Source of the DNA: Akkermansiaceae bacterium
GTDB taxonomy: Bacteria > Verrucomicrobiota > Verrucomicrobiia > Verrucomicrobiales > Akkermansiaceae
NCBI GenBank assembly: GCA_015062055.1
Contig: SUVK01000014.1
Coordinates: 1 to 51,986 of the forward strand
Length of the DNA stretch: 51,986 nucleotides
Reading direction: 5' to 3'
The notes below the pieces were generated by a model. That model ran no database searches and was not told where the DNA came from. It saw nothing but the letters and a program-made list of their open reading frames with translations. The first letter of the stretch is position 1, and every line of letters begins with the position of its first letter. Below, piece by piece: positions 17,455 through 27,102 of the stretch. A program made the translations under genes and the position numbers.

Positions 17455-18116
17455 TTATCAGTAGGTACGTCTTGTTGCACCATGTTGACAAACGGCGCGA
17501 AGGGTAGGGCGATAATGGCACCTGAGAGCAATAGACTACCTTCTCCCACAAAGAACGCAGTGTTTGCTGCTATATCCGTGATTGCCAAGGGAGTGCTTGC
17601 AATTGAACGCCAAGTGGACATTGTGCCGGGGTTGTTTTGATAGGGTACACCGCTCAGCTGATGCAGCTCCCCTTTTTTCTGTGTCTTTTTGGCCTTATTA
17701 AAATCAAATTGCGTGGCCGGTATGCAGACATATTTTTTGCCGTCGATGCTATCTTGCCAAGTGCCCACCGGTTGCATCCAAACCTCCTCGGGGATAGTGG
17801 AGTCTATGGTGAACTGCTCTTTCATTTCATCATCGCTCGTCGGGTGCCCCCATGGTGCGTCCACTCGGCGTATAATGGGGCGATTGGCCACGGCGTATTG
17901 TATGGTAACTTTTTGATACAACACGCCGTTGAGCTCATAAAGGTCTTTGCTCACGTCGGCGTATGCAAAAGGGGACGCCCCCGGGTAAACTCCATCAATC
18001 ATGGCCACGCGGGCATCGGGCGGGCTGAGCAACTCGTGCAGGTTGCAGGTAATGGGTTTCCAGCTACAGCTGCTTAATAAAAGAGCTGTTCCTATTGATA
18101 AGTGGGCTGTTTTCAT
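17451..18116 (-). CDS. lipoprotein of unknown function
   Basis: The protein has 221 residues. The signal peptide MKTAHLSIGTALLLSSC has lipobox LSSC (Cys17). The mature part is soluble, with a hydrophobic segment near the C-terminus (SLLLSGAIIALPFAPF) that may be a second membrane contact. No family was recognised. It starts 4 nt after the thermonuclease-like gene ends, so the two are probably cotranscribed. Confidence 0.72.
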   Translation of the reverse strand: MKTAHLSIGTALLLSSCSWKPITCNLHELLSPPDARVAMIDGVYPGASPFAYADVSKDLYELNGVLYQKVTIQYAVANRPIIRRVDAPWGHPTSDDEMKEQFTIDSTIPEEVWMQPVGTWQDSIDGKKYVCIPATQFDFNKAKKTQKKGELHQLSGVPYQNNPGTMSTWRSIASTPLAITDIAANTAFFVGEGSLLLSGAIIALPFAPFVNMVQQDVPTDN

Positions 18117-18120
18117 GGTG

Positions 18121-19068
18121 TTAGGGTAATTTGTTTTGGTTGCGTTTGCGCCAGTTCCACGGGGATTCGGGGTTGGGGGTAGCCCAAATGCCCTGTTTGG
18201 CTGCTTTGGCTTCTTTGTTGGCGGCTTTCAGGGCGGCATCATCGGGAGCATGCAGCGATGAATACCAAGAGAGCCCGCGGCGTACCATCTCTGCGTTAAT
18301 GTAGGTGTCTCCCACATATACGGCAGCATAACTGCGGCGAGTGTCGCTCTTTTGTACAACGGCGCGTACTTCTTTGTTGAGAATCAGCTCCGCAAGCGCA
18401 TCTTCTGCCGCTTTGCAAGCTGCTGCATCCTGTTCTTGCTCCGGGGCATCGGTGCCGTTGAGGTAAATGTGCAACTCTTTGCCGTCTGCTGTGGTTAAGA
18501 TAAACTCTTCGCCGTCTTTCACCTTGGTGCATATGCCGGAGTAGTTGCCCTCGGTGGCGATATCGGGGGGTGAACCTGCCTTTTTCTCATGCGCTGTTGC
18601 GTGGTCGCGTCTCCAATCTTTCGGGTTGATGGGGGATTCATCCTTCCACAGCCCTTTTTGGGCCTTGCGTGCCTTAGCTTGAGCCTTTTTCAAATCTTTT
18701 GCTTCTTTTGCATGGTGTTCATAATACCAAGCAAGCCCTGCTTTTACCATTTCGAGGTTTACGTATGTTTTTCCCACATACACTTTGCCGATTTTGCGGC
18801 CATAATCATCGACTCCTTGCACTTCTATGCGTACCTGTTTATTGCGTACCAGTTTGATAAGTTTTTCTCTTGCCTGTTTAGCGTAATCTTGCCCTTTCTC
18901 GGGGGCGTCAATCCCGTATAGCCGTATCTCTGTCTCTTCGGTTTCTCCTTCTGCAATAACAGCAAATGAATCTCCGTCAAATACATGCTTGCACTTTGCT
19001 GTAAGTGTCTCGGCGTTCGCTGTATATAAGCCGAATAGGACCAGTATCAGGGTGAGTATGTGTTTCAT
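18121..19068 (-). CDS. exported protein with two staphylococcal nuclease-like (TNase) domains
   Basis: The protein has 315 residues. The signal peptide MKHILTLILVLFGLYTANA is followed by two SNase OB-fold domains. Domain 1 (about 20-150) keeps the catalytic layout: VFDGDSF, RLYGIDAPE and DDYGRKIGKVYV, then a NLEMVKAGLAWYY tail. Domain 2 (about 175-310) has the same architecture (TDAPEQEQ, NAEMVRRGLSWYS), but DGD is DGE and the first catalytic Arg position reads IYLNG. It therefore looks structurally retained and catalytically degenerate. It probably acts on nucleic acid in the periplasm or outside. It has its own strong promoter and is cotranscribed with the lipoprotein gene. Confidence 0.85.
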   Translation of the reverse strand: MKHILTLILVLFGLYTANAETLTAKCKHVFDGDSFAVIAEGETEETEIRLYGIDAPEKGQDYAKQAREKLIKLVRNKQVRIEVQGVDDYGRKIGKVYVGKTYVNLEMVKAGLAWYYEHHAKEAKDLKKAQAKARKAQKGLWKDESPINPKDWRRDHATAHEKKAGSPPDIATEGNYSGICTKVKDGEEFILTTADGKELHIYLNGTDAPEQEQDAAACKAAEDALAELILNKEVRAVVQKSDTRRSYAAVYVGDTYINAEMVRRGLSWYSSLHAPDDAALKAANKEAKAAKQGIWATPNPESPWNWRKRNQNKLP

Positions 19069-19085
19069 ATCGTGCGCTCGCGCCG

Positions 19086-19114
19086 ATTCTACCAGCTCGC
19101 TACTGTTATGTCAA
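19086..19114 (-). promoter_or_regulatory. promoter of the TNase-like gene
   Basis: On the minus strand a perfect TTGACA (19114-19109), a 17-bp spacer and TAGAAT (19091-19086) lie 17 nt before the ATG at 19068, predicting a leader of about 10 nt. Confidence 0.75.
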
Positions 19115-19169
19115 ACTTTTTGAGACAATGTCGGCACGCTAAAAATGTGTGGCATAGCAAATTATAGGC

Positions 19170-19198
19170 TTGAGTGGAGTTAAAAAGTACTGTATAAT
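19170..19198 (+). promoter_or_regulatory. hom-lysC promoter
   Basis: TTGAGT (19170-19175), a 17-bp spacer ending in TG, and a perfect TATAAT (19193-19198) lie 12 nt before the hom ATG. This predicts a leader of about 5 nt. No threonine or lysine leader peptide, attenuator or riboswitch fits in this space. Confidence 0.8.
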
Positions 19199-19210
19199 CC
19201 CGCCACGCGT

Positions 19211-20530
19211 ATGATTGGTAACACGCTACAGTTAGGCCTTGCAGGGCTTGGAACCGTGGGTTCAGGGGTGTATGAAACCCTGTGCCGTAACTATGAATTA
19301 CTCGAGGCTCGGGCGCAGATTCCCTTTGCTGTTAAGAAGATAGCAGTGAGTAATCCGGAGCGCAAACGCGATGTTGTGGTAGACCCCGCCTTGCTGACGG
19401 ATGATTGGCGAGAGTTGGTGGAAGACCCCGAGATTGATATCATCATTGAGCTGATTGGCGGCACCAATGAGGCCTATAAACTGGTGAAAGCCGCTCTTAA
19501 TGCGGGCAAACCCGTTGTAACGGGCAACAAGGCTGTGTTGGCTGAGTATGGGTGTGAGCTGTTCCAATTATCCGCAGAGAAGGGGACCCCGCTTTACTTC
19601 GAGGCCTCTTGCGGTGGTGGTATACCGATTGTGCAGAGTTTGCAAAACTCACTCATTTGCAATAAGGTAGAGTATATCGCCGGTATTATTAACGGTACCA
19701 GTAACTACATTCTCACCAGCATGAAAGAGAAGGGGATGCCCTTCCACCAAGCATTGGAAGAAGCGCAGAAGCTGGGCTTTGCTGAGGCTGACCCCTCGTT
19801 CGATATCAATGGGTGGGATGCCGCTCATAAAGCGCTTATCCTCGCTATGTTGGCCTACGGTACCCCGCTTAACACTGACAAAATTGCGGTGTACGGCATA
19901 GAGCGCGTGGAGAGTGTGGACTTTAAGTTGGCAGACCAACTCGGCTATACCATCAAATTGCTGGTAGTTATTAAGCACCATGCAGATAAAGATGCTTTGG
20001 AGCTGCGTGTGCAACCCAGTTTTGTGCCCAAGGAGTACCTGCTGGCAAAGGTGGACGGCGTGTTCAATGCCATTGCCGTGAAGGGTGATATTGTGGGTGA
20101 GTCCATTTTCTATGGCCGAGGTGCCGGTAAAAACCCCACCGCCAGCGCCGTGATAGGCGATATTGTGTTGGCCATGCGTGAATGCCGTTTGACGGATTAC
20201 CACACCGGCTTCCAGCCCTATACCAAGGAGCTGAGCGTGATGCCCATGGGTGAAACCGTAACCCCCTACTATGTGCGCTTCCGCGTGCAAGACCGCCCGG
20301 GTGTTATTGCGGCCATCGCCTCCAAGTTTGCTAAGTATGATGTGGATATTTCGGCCACCACCTCTACCAATGAGTCGGTAGATGAGAATGGCGTGCGCCG
20401 TAACCACCTCGTCTTTATGGTACATGCCTGCAAGTGGATACGCCTCAAATACGTACTGCGAGAACTGGCTGACAACGAATATATTGACCGCCACCCGGCG
20501 GTGTTCCGTATAGAAACCTTTAACGATTAA
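19211..20530 (+). CDS. hom: homoserine dehydrogenase
   Basis: It reduces aspartate semialdehyde to homoserine with NAD(P)H, the branch point to threonine and methionine. The 439 residues start with the Rossmann motif GLAGLGTVGSGVYE, continue with the catalytic region (ASCGGGIPI, GIINGTSNYIL, GFAEADPSFDINGWDAAHK), and end with a regulatory ACT domain (YYVRFRVQDRPGVIAAIASKF...). The length is normal for the ACT-containing form, suggesting feedback control at the protein level. lysC follows after 5 nt. Confidence 0.96.
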   Translation: MIGNTLQLGLAGLGTVGSGVYETLCRNYELLEARAQIPFAVKKIAVSNPERKRDVVVDPALLTDDWRELVEDPEIDIIIELIGGTNEAYKLVKAALNAGKPVVTGNKAVLAEYGCELFQLSAEKGTPLYFEASCGGGIPIVQSLQNSLICNKVEYIAGIINGTSNYILTSMKEKGMPFHQALEEAQKLGFAEADPSFDINGWDAAHKALILAMLAYGTPLNTDKIAVYGIERVESVDFKLADQLGYTIKLLVVIKHHADKDALELRVQPSFVPKEYLLAKVDGVFNAIAVKGDIVGESIFYGRGAGKNPTASAVIGDIVLAMRECRLTDYHTGFQPYTKELSVMPMGETVTPYYVRFRVQDRPGVIAAIASKFAKYDVDISATTSTNESVDENGVRRNHLVFMVHACKWIRLKYVLRELADNEYIDRHPAVFRIETFND

Positions 20531-20535
20531 ACATT

Positions 20536-21762
20536 ATGGCGCTGATAGTACAAAAATATGGTGGCTCTTCCGTAGGCACAATAGACCGCATCCGCAATGT
20601 TGCCCGCAAACTTATCGAAACTAAGAATGCCGGCAATAAGGTGGTGGCCGTTATCTCTGCCATGAGCGGCATTACCGATAAACTCATCGGCTTGGCTCAC
20701 GAGGTAATGGACAACCCGCCCGAGCGTGAGCTTGATATGCTGATGGCCACCGGCGAGCAGCAGTCTATTGCGCTGCTTTGCATGGCCATTACTGACATGG
20801 GCTACAAGGCCCGCAGCTTTACGGGTGCCCAAGCCGGTATTCGTACGTATGGCAGCCATACACGCGGTCGTATCGACAGTATTGCGCCCGAGCTGGTGCT
20901 CCAAGCTCTGGATGAAGATTGCATCGTGGTGTGCGCCGGTTTCCAAGGCGTTACCAAAGATGGCACCATTCACACCCTTGGTCGCGGCGGCTCCGACTTG
21001 TCTGCCATTGCCATGGCTGCTGCCGTTAAGGCCGATCTTTGCCAGATTTACACAGATGTTGACGGCGTCTATACCTGCGACCCCCGCGTGGTGAAAGACG
21101 CCCGCAAAATTCCCGTCCTTTCATACGAGGAGATGCTGGAGATGGCCTCTAGCGGCTCCAAAGTGATGCAGGCCCGCTCCGTCGAGTTCGCCAAGAAGTT
21201 CGGCGTCGTGTTCGAGGTCCGCAATTCCATGAACTCTAACCCCGGTACCATTGTGCAAGAAGAAAACTCAGCTATGGAGTCGCTCGTTGTTCGCGGCGTC
21301 TCAATCGAACGTAATCAGGCCCGTGTTACAGTCTCGGGTATCACCGCCCCCGTGGCCTACACCGCCCTCATCCTTTCTGCGCTGGCTAAAGCAGAAATCA
21401 ATGTGGATATGATTGTAGCCAACACCGCCCATGATGGCCAGGCCCGCCAGTCATTCACCATGAACATGAGCGACCTCGGTGCTGCTCAGGCCGCCCTTAA
21501 GGCCTTACTGCCCAAGCTTGGTGCTGCCGCCAAACTCGAGACCGAGGCCGGCCTTGCCAAGCTCTCCGTGGTAGGTGTGGGTATGCGCTCCAATCCCGGC
21601 GTGGCTGCAACGGTGTTCCAAACCTTGGCAGATGCCGGTATTCAAACCGGCATGATTGCCACCTCCGAGATTCGCATTACCACCACTGTAGAGGCTGCCG
21701 ATATTGAGGTGGCTGCTCGTGTTGTGCATGCTGCTTTCAATCTTGATCAGGTATCTGCCTGA
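20536..21762 (+). CDS. lysC: aspartokinase
   Basis: It phosphorylates aspartate, the first step towards lysine, threonine and methionine. The 408 residues begin MALIVQKYGGSSVG, the aspartokinase signature. The kinase domain (GRGGSDLSAIAMA, DVDGVYTCDPR) is followed by two ACT domains from about residue 265 (VSGITAPVAYTALILSAL, VGVGMRSNPGVAATVF). It is the monofunctional form, cotranscribed with hom. Confidence 0.96.
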   Translation: MALIVQKYGGSSVGTIDRIRNVARKLIETKNAGNKVVAVISAMSGITDKLIGLAHEVMDNPPERELDMLMATGEQQSIALLCMAITDMGYKARSFTGAQAGIRTYGSHTRGRIDSIAPELVLQALDEDCIVVCAGFQGVTKDGTIHTLGRGGSDLSAIAMAAAVKADLCQIYTDVDGVYTCDPRVVKDARKIPVLSYEEMLEMASSGSKVMQARSVEFAKKFGVVFEVRNSMNSNPGTIVQEENSAMESLVVRGVSIERNQARVTVSGITAPVAYTALILSALAKAEINVDMIVANTAHDGQARQSFTMNMSDLGAAQAALKALLPKLGAAAKLETEAGLAKLSVVGVGMRSNPGVAATVFQTLADAGIQTGMIATSEIRITTTVEAADIEVAARVVHAAFNLDQVSA

Positions 21763-21792
21763 TTCTGAATGAGCTGAATTATAACTGTTCGG

Positions 21793-23418
21793 ATGAATTC
21801 TCGGCCGGATTATCATCAGCCAGAGCCCCGCGAGGGGCGTCTCGTCCTGCGACCGATAGTGAAATACATCGCTATCGGTCTTGGCGTTGCTACCTTGTTG
21901 GGGGTAGAGTACGCCTCCTACCGCTTCGGCGTGCAGCGAGGCTATGCCGAGGGTGTAGCCTCGGGCGAGGTAACAAAGTCTGTCAACGAGCGAGCCATTG
22001 AAAACTTGCGCCATTTTATGCAGGCATCATCTGCTGACGACGCAGTGTTGTTGCAGGTGGCTCGCAATCACCGCGAATCTTTGGCGTGGATTCAAGATGA
22101 AACCGTGCGTCAAGAAGCTCTCTGGACTCTTGCTCAAGCTCTTATCACGCGAGGCTTTGTATCGGATGCCGACCCCTTAGTGCGAGAAATCATACCGCAA
22201 CAAGACAAGGCGACCTCTTTGTGGGTACGCCGAGCCTTGGTAACGGCGCGTGCCTACGCTGCTGATAAACGCTATGCCGAATCCGCATATTTTTACGATT
22301 ATGCAGATGCCTACTATGCCCGCATGCAAGCAATTGATGAGCGGCTGCTTTTGATTTCTGAGCGCTTGTCGTTATTACAGACCAGCGTGACGGATATTGA
22401 GTTATTGCAGAAAGAGCTTACTGCCTATGCCCGGAAAGCCGCTTCTCTCGGGGAGAAAGGACGTGAACTGGTAGCCGGCATTATGGTAACCAAAGGGCGC
22501 TTGTACCGGGAGCAGGGTACAACCGTTGCCATGGAAAAAGCGAATCGATGTTTCGAGAAAGCTCTTAAGGAGGTAGATACCAACCAATTGCCCGAGCTGG
22601 CCGGTGCGGCCGTTTGTGTGGGGGACCTCCTGCTCGAAAAAGGCGACAAAGAACGCGCCGCAACCATGTTGCGAGATGGTTTGCACCGTTTGGCCGATTC
22701 TCCCGATGGTGCGCCCTACATGTTATTGGCGTTACGTGATTTAGCCAGAATCGAGCAAGATAACGGTAATATCGATATGGCTTTGGCTTTGCTCTACCGT
22801 GCAGAGGGTGTAGCCATTACTCATGAACCCGAAAACAGTGTGTTCTGGAATTGCCTTTATGACCAGCGCGGTTGGCTTAACCTGCAACGCGAAAATTACG
22901 GCTCCGCTTATTATGATTTTGAAAAAGCACTGGCCAGTTGTGGAGACAATATCGCCATGCGCGCCCAGCCTCTTGAGGGAATGGCCCGTTGTTGCCTTGC
23001 CCAAGGGCAGAATGAAAAAGCAGCAACTTTCCTTACCGAGTGTCTTGAAATCCGAAAAAATCACTTTTCGTCAGATGTAGCCGCCCTCGGTCGAGTCCAA
23101 CTGGCCTTGGCTCGCATTTATGACATTGAAGGTAAGGTGCAGGCTGCTGCAGATGCATACGGCGAAGCTGCTCGCTTACTTGAATCTGCCGGCGATGCTT
23201 GGCGTCTCGACATGATTGATGCTATGTTTGCCCGGGCATATGCCCTTACCCAGTTGAGGCAATGGACCGAGGCTGCCATCGTGTGGGATGCCCTCCAAAA
23301 ACGACTGCCCGATAATCACGAACGGCGCCGCGAAATCGATGTCCAATTGCGCTCTTGTGCCGATAAAGGCGCTGTGTTGCCTTCTCAAGTAGAGCCGGAA
23401 GAGGACCATGAACCCTGA
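21793..23418 (+). CDS. membrane-anchored TPR protein (first of a pair)
   Basis: The protein has 541 residues. After a 25-residue cytoplasmic segment there is one membrane helix (about 26-44, YIAIGLGVATLLGVEYASY), then an extracytoplasmic array of TPR-like helical repeats to the end. A motif near residue 98, WIQDETVRQEALWTLAQALI, is matched in the next gene. It starts 31 nt after lysC and runs 30 nt before its partner. The cluster with the partner and murJ suggests a role in cell-wall assembly; this is inference. Confidence 0.78.
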   Translation: MNSRPDYHQPEPREGRLVLRPIVKYIAIGLGVATLLGVEYASYRFGVQRGYAEGVASGEVTKSVNERAIENLRHFMQASSADDAVLLQVARNHRESLAWIQDETVRQEALWTLAQALITRGFVSDADPLVREIIPQQDKATSLWVRRALVTARAYAADKRYAESAYFYDYADAYYARMQAIDERLLLISERLSLLQTSVTDIELLQKELTAYARKAASLGEKGRELVAGIMVTKGRLYREQGTTVAMEKANRCFEKALKEVDTNQLPELAGAAVCVGDLLLEKGDKERAATMLRDGLHRLADSPDGAPYMLLALRDLARIEQDNGNIDMALALLYRAEGVAITHEPENSVFWNCLYDQRGWLNLQRENYGSAYYDFEKALASCGDNIAMRAQPLEGMARCCLAQGQNEKAATFLTECLEIRKNHFSSDVAALGRVQLALARIYDIEGKVQAAADAYGEAARLLESAGDAWRLDMIDAMFARAYALTQLRQWTEAAIVWDALQKRLPDNHERRREIDVQLRSCADKGAVLPSQVEPEEDHEP

Positions 23419-23448
23419 GCTATATAAATTCTAACAATTTTTCATACT

Positions 23449-25119
23449 ATGTATCGTCGTTACAGACCCAAACGCAAAAGTTCCGGCCATGCTTTGCCCA
23501 TTGCAGCCGCATCTCTCACATTGATAAGCCTGCTCACGTGGGGTTATTTTGCCGTTGGTAATGATATTGCCGACTATTTTAAGGGCAAAACGGTAGTTGT
23601 TGCCGATGCATCAGAGGCAAACGGAAAGCTCAATAAGCTGATGGCAGACCTCTTTGGTTCTCGCACCGACTTGCTCAAATTGGCAAACGACCGCGCTTCT
23701 CGTATGGGGTGGATTCAAGATGCCAATACACGCAAACGCCTCACGTGGGTTCTCGTCAGTCGCTTGATAGACGAAGAAGAGTGGCAAACTGCTAAACCCA
23801 TTGTACCGGAAATAGAAGATATAGCTCCTTTGGAGGGGTTGGACCGCATAGCTGCTCTTGCGTGTAAAAAGGAGGATTACGAGTTCCAACGCAAGATGGA
23901 AGAAAAACTGCAAGAGAAGCTTTCTCATTCGGATGCCCCGGTAGATACTCTCCCCCTTTTGATAAACTCCGTTCGTCGCTACGTTGAAAAGTGCGAAGAT
24001 AAGAATAAAGTATACCAAGCCTTAGATAAATTCCGCAGAGAGCAAATTAAACAGCGTTTGGTTGGCGATAAAAATTTGGTTATTCAAGCGGCCGAACTCA
24101 TGATTACATACGGACCGCAGGATATGCACCAAGAAGCCAATAATTTGCTCGAAGCCGCGCATTGGCCGGATTGTCTTGCAACCGGTAAACGAAAACTTGA
24201 GGATGCCAGTGGTGCTTTGCAGAATGACAAATGCCCCCATGAACAACTGCGAGCCATTCACTCTTCTTTGCTCACTGCGTTGAGATGCCTGCTCAAAGAG
24301 CCCGATAACGAGAAACTCTTGCCCGAGTGTTATTCTAAACTCGGCGATGTTTGTTACCGCTTGGGTGAGTATGATGAGTGTGTGCAAAATCTCACCTTGT
24401 CCGATGCTTTTGCTCGAGGTTACGGGGTCAGCGAAGATAGGTTGAATGCTCAAAAACTCAAGCATACCCGTATGCGCGCTCGCGCCAATGAAGCACGGGG
24501 TGCCATTACTGAGGCTATTGTCGATTATCGTTATCTGTTAGAGCACGAGACCGAACCCGACAAGATATTCAAGAGCCTTACATTCTTGGCAGAACAAGCA
24601 CAGGGAGAAGACCGTATCGAATTACTGATCCGATGCAAAGAGATGATGCAGGCAACCCCCGCACTTGCGAAGGATTGCAAATGGACCTTGGCAGATATTG
24701 CCAAAGAAATAGCAGATTTTTACATTGCAGCCGAGAAATACGAAGATGCCCTGCCATGGGTGCGCGAGTCTCTTGCCATTGTGGAGTCCTCTCATACAAA
24801 ACCCGACTCCGGCATTGACCTCAGCGACGGCCTTGTTTTGCGTGCTCGTTTGAAGTTGGCTCTTCTCGAGCGTAAAACGGAGAAACACGACGAACAAGCC
24901 CTCGAGCGTATTAAACTTGTGGTTCGTGTTATCGAAACCATGGATAAGGAAGATAAAGAAACACGTGCCAAACTTGAAGAGGCCGACCCCAAATTGTACA
25001 AGGACGCCGTGAGAGAGTTCGCTCGTACCTATCTTATTATGGGCGGTAAGTACAACGAAAAATTGGCGCGTGGGGTCATCAAGAAAATCAAAGAATCTTT
25101 ACCTTCCAAGGTTCGTTGA
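23449..25119 (+). CDS. membrane-anchored TPR protein (second of a pair)
   Basis: The protein has 556 residues. The basic N-terminus MYRRYRPKRK is followed by a membrane helix (about 15-36, ALPIAAASLTLISLLTWGYFAV) and a long helical, TPR-like extracytoplasmic region with high Lys and Glu content. Near residue 87 it carries WIQDANTRKRLTWVLVSRLI, aligning with the same region of the upstream protein, so the two are probably diverged duplicates. The murJ start follows after 27 nt. Confidence 0.76.
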   Translation: MYRRYRPKRKSSGHALPIAAASLTLISLLTWGYFAVGNDIADYFKGKTVVVADASEANGKLNKLMADLFGSRTDLLKLANDRASRMGWIQDANTRKRLTWVLVSRLIDEEEWQTAKPIVPEIEDIAPLEGLDRIAALACKKEDYEFQRKMEEKLQEKLSHSDAPVDTLPLLINSVRRYVEKCEDKNKVYQALDKFRREQIKQRLVGDKNLVIQAAELMITYGPQDMHQEANNLLEAAHWPDCLATGKRKLEDASGALQNDKCPHEQLRAIHSSLLTALRCLLKEPDNEKLLPECYSKLGDVCYRLGEYDECVQNLTLSDAFARGYGVSEDRLNAQKLKHTRMRARANEARGAITEAIVDYRYLLEHETEPDKIFKSLTFLAEQAQGEDRIELLIRCKEMMQATPALAKDCKWTLADIAKEIADFYIAAEKYEDALPWVRESLAIVESSHTKPDSGIDLSDGLVLRARLKLALLERKTEKHDEQALERIKLVVRVIETMDKEDKETRAKLEEADPKLYKDAVREFARTYLIMGGKYNEKLARGVIKKIKESLPSKVR

Positions 25120-25146
25120 TTCTGCGTCCCTCATCATTATTTCTTC

Positions 25147-26997
25147 ATGTCCTCTCTCCACAAAAAAAGCCTGATTGCAACGGCAGCCATTTTCTGCTGC
25201 CGTTTCACCGGGCTGCTACGTGAGATTGTATACACGGCGTTCTTTGGTGCAACCGCCGCGTTAGATGCGTTTCTCACCGCATTCAGGGTGCCCAACATGC
25301 TGCGAGATATGTTTGCCGAAGGCGCGCTCTCTCAAAGCTTCACCAGCGTGATGAGCAAAGAAGAGAAGCAAAACGGCCCCGCAGCGGCGTGGAATATCGC
25401 GCATCAGGTTGTTTCTCAGCTCGTATCGCTCATGCTCATCATTGTGGGGGCGGGTATTCTGCTCTCCGGTCTCTTTATTAAATCGCTGTACCCGGAGCGT
25501 GCCGTGGCGGATTTTGAGATGCCTGCCGCCATCGAAGCTCCGGCCGCCATGACGGTGTCTGCCGTGTACAAAGGGGTTACAGAAGATGCCGATGGCCGTT
25601 GCCATGCTGCTTTCTCCTTAAATGCGCCTCTTGCCGTTGAGGGGGCGGAGCAATGCTTAGTGCGAGTGTCGTCTGTCGAGAAACTTACCCCCGGCCAAGA
25701 GGTGCAACTCTCTGCAGAGCGCCGCGCCCCTGCCGGTGCCTTGCGGGTGGAAACGCAGAACTTCATCGGCCTTGCGGCAGATTTGTGCCGTATCATGTGG
25801 CCGTTTATCCTGATGGCCTCGTTGTCCGCTCTTTGTATGGGTGCTCTCAACGTTTTCGGTATCTTCGGGTTGCCCAACTTGGCCAGTGCAGCATTCAACC
25901 TTACCACCGTTGGGTTGGGGTGCCTGTTGGGGTGGATGATAGACCCGTCATTCGGGCCGTCTGCTCTGTATGGTTTTGCCGTTGCCGTGGTGTTGGGTGG
26001 TGCCGCGCAAATTCTGGTGCAACTGCCGGCCTTGCGACGCAAAGGCTACCGCCCGCAATGGAAGCTGGGTCTCACCCTCAAAACCGGTAAGCTTGCTTTC
26101 ACCGACCCTGCCGTGCGCCGTATTTGGATGCTGATGATACCCGGTGTGATAGCTGCGGGCATTACTCAGGCTCAGGTTTTCATCAATACATCATTTGCGC
26201 TGTATTTGCCCGGCGGGGCAGTTACGGCACTGTCGGGGGCATTCCATCTCTGGCAGTTGCCGGTCGCCCTTTTCGGCGTGGCAGTGGGTATGGTAGTGCT
26301 ACCCTCGGTTTCGCGCATGAGCTTGCAGCGAGGTAACCGCGAGATACCCGAGCATTTGGCTGCGGCCATGCGTTTTGTGGCTTTTTTTGCCGTGCCGTCT
26401 GCCGTTATCTTGGGCTTGTGGGGGCAAGAGATAGTGAGCATTTTCTTCCAACGTGGGCGTTTTGATGCCACCGCCTCGCAAATGATGGGGCAGGTGTTGG
26501 GGGCCTACTGCTTTGGTTTGTTAGGCTACGCGGGCATGAAGGTGTTGCAACCCGTGTTCCTTGCTCTCGAAAAACCCTGGGCCCCTGCCGGGCTGGCACT
26601 GGTTGCCTGCGCTATCTCCATATCTCTCAACTATTATTTTGTTCATGTGCTCGAGCTTGGGGTTATGTGGTTGGCTGTAACAACTGCCTTTATCACCACG
26701 CTCAACTTCTTCTTCTATTTCTTCTACCTGCGTCATTTGTTAGGTAGTATGGCGTGCTCGGTGCTTCTCCCGGGGCTGTTGCGCATTATCGGCGCCGGTG
26801 CTGTTTTGGGCATTATTTGCTGGCAAATACGCGAACTTTTCTTCACTGATTTCCTGGCGTGGAATTTCTTCTCCCGGTTCTCAGCCCTTGCCATCGGCGG
26901 TGTTGTAGTCGGCGGTATCTATATCGCAGCTTGCTTCCTTTTCCGCGTGCCCGAGCTCGAGTCTTTCGCTCGCCGATTCATGGTTCGCAAGAAGTGA
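25147..26997 (+). CDS. murJ: lipid II flippase MurJ with an extra extracytoplasmic insertion
   Basis: MurJ moves lipid II across the cytoplasmic membrane for peptidoglycan synthesis. The 616 residues show the family core: FTGLLREIVYTAFFGATAALDAFLTAFRVPNMLRDMFAEGALSQSF at the N-terminus, then multiple membrane helices of the MATE/MOP fold. The protein is about 90 residues longer than usual. The excess lies at about 117-203, between helices 3 and 4, as a soluble segment that should face the periplasm. It follows two TPR membrane protein genes in the same transcription unit. Confidence 0.92.
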   Translation: MSSLHKKSLIATAAIFCCRFTGLLREIVYTAFFGATAALDAFLTAFRVPNMLRDMFAEGALSQSFTSVMSKEEKQNGPAAAWNIAHQVVSQLVSLMLIIVGAGILLSGLFIKSLYPERAVADFEMPAAIEAPAAMTVSAVYKGVTEDADGRCHAAFSLNAPLAVEGAEQCLVRVSSVEKLTPGQEVQLSAERRAPAGALRVETQNFIGLAADLCRIMWPFILMASLSALCMGALNVFGIFGLPNLASAAFNLTTVGLGCLLGWMIDPSFGPSALYGFAVAVVLGGAAQILVQLPALRRKGYRPQWKLGLTLKTGKLAFTDPAVRRIWMLMIPGVIAAGITQAQVFINTSFALYLPGGAVTALSGAFHLWQLPVALFGVAVGMVVLPSVSRMSLQRGNREIPEHLAAAMRFVAFFAVPSAVILGLWGQEIVSIFFQRGRFDATASQMMGQVLGAYCFGLLGYAGMKVLQPVFLALEKPWAPAGLALVACAISISLNYYFVHVLELGVMWLAVTTAFITTLNFFFYFFYLRHLLGSMACSVLLPGLLRIIGAGAVLGIICWQIRELFFTDFLAWNFFSRFSALAIGGVVVGGIYIAACFLFRVPELESFARRFMVRKK

Positions 26998-27102
26998 TTT
27001 TTTGCAGCACGCACTTATATGAAAAACAGTCGCAATATGCGCTTGCGTGCGCGCGCCGTTTGTGATAATATCTCGCCCGTCAGGCGATTAACAGACACAT
27101 TT

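Noticed and set aside
19649..20494. 281-residue open frame opposite hom
   Set aside because: Antisense shadow of homoserine dehydrogenase; His/Gly-rich composition typical of such shadows.
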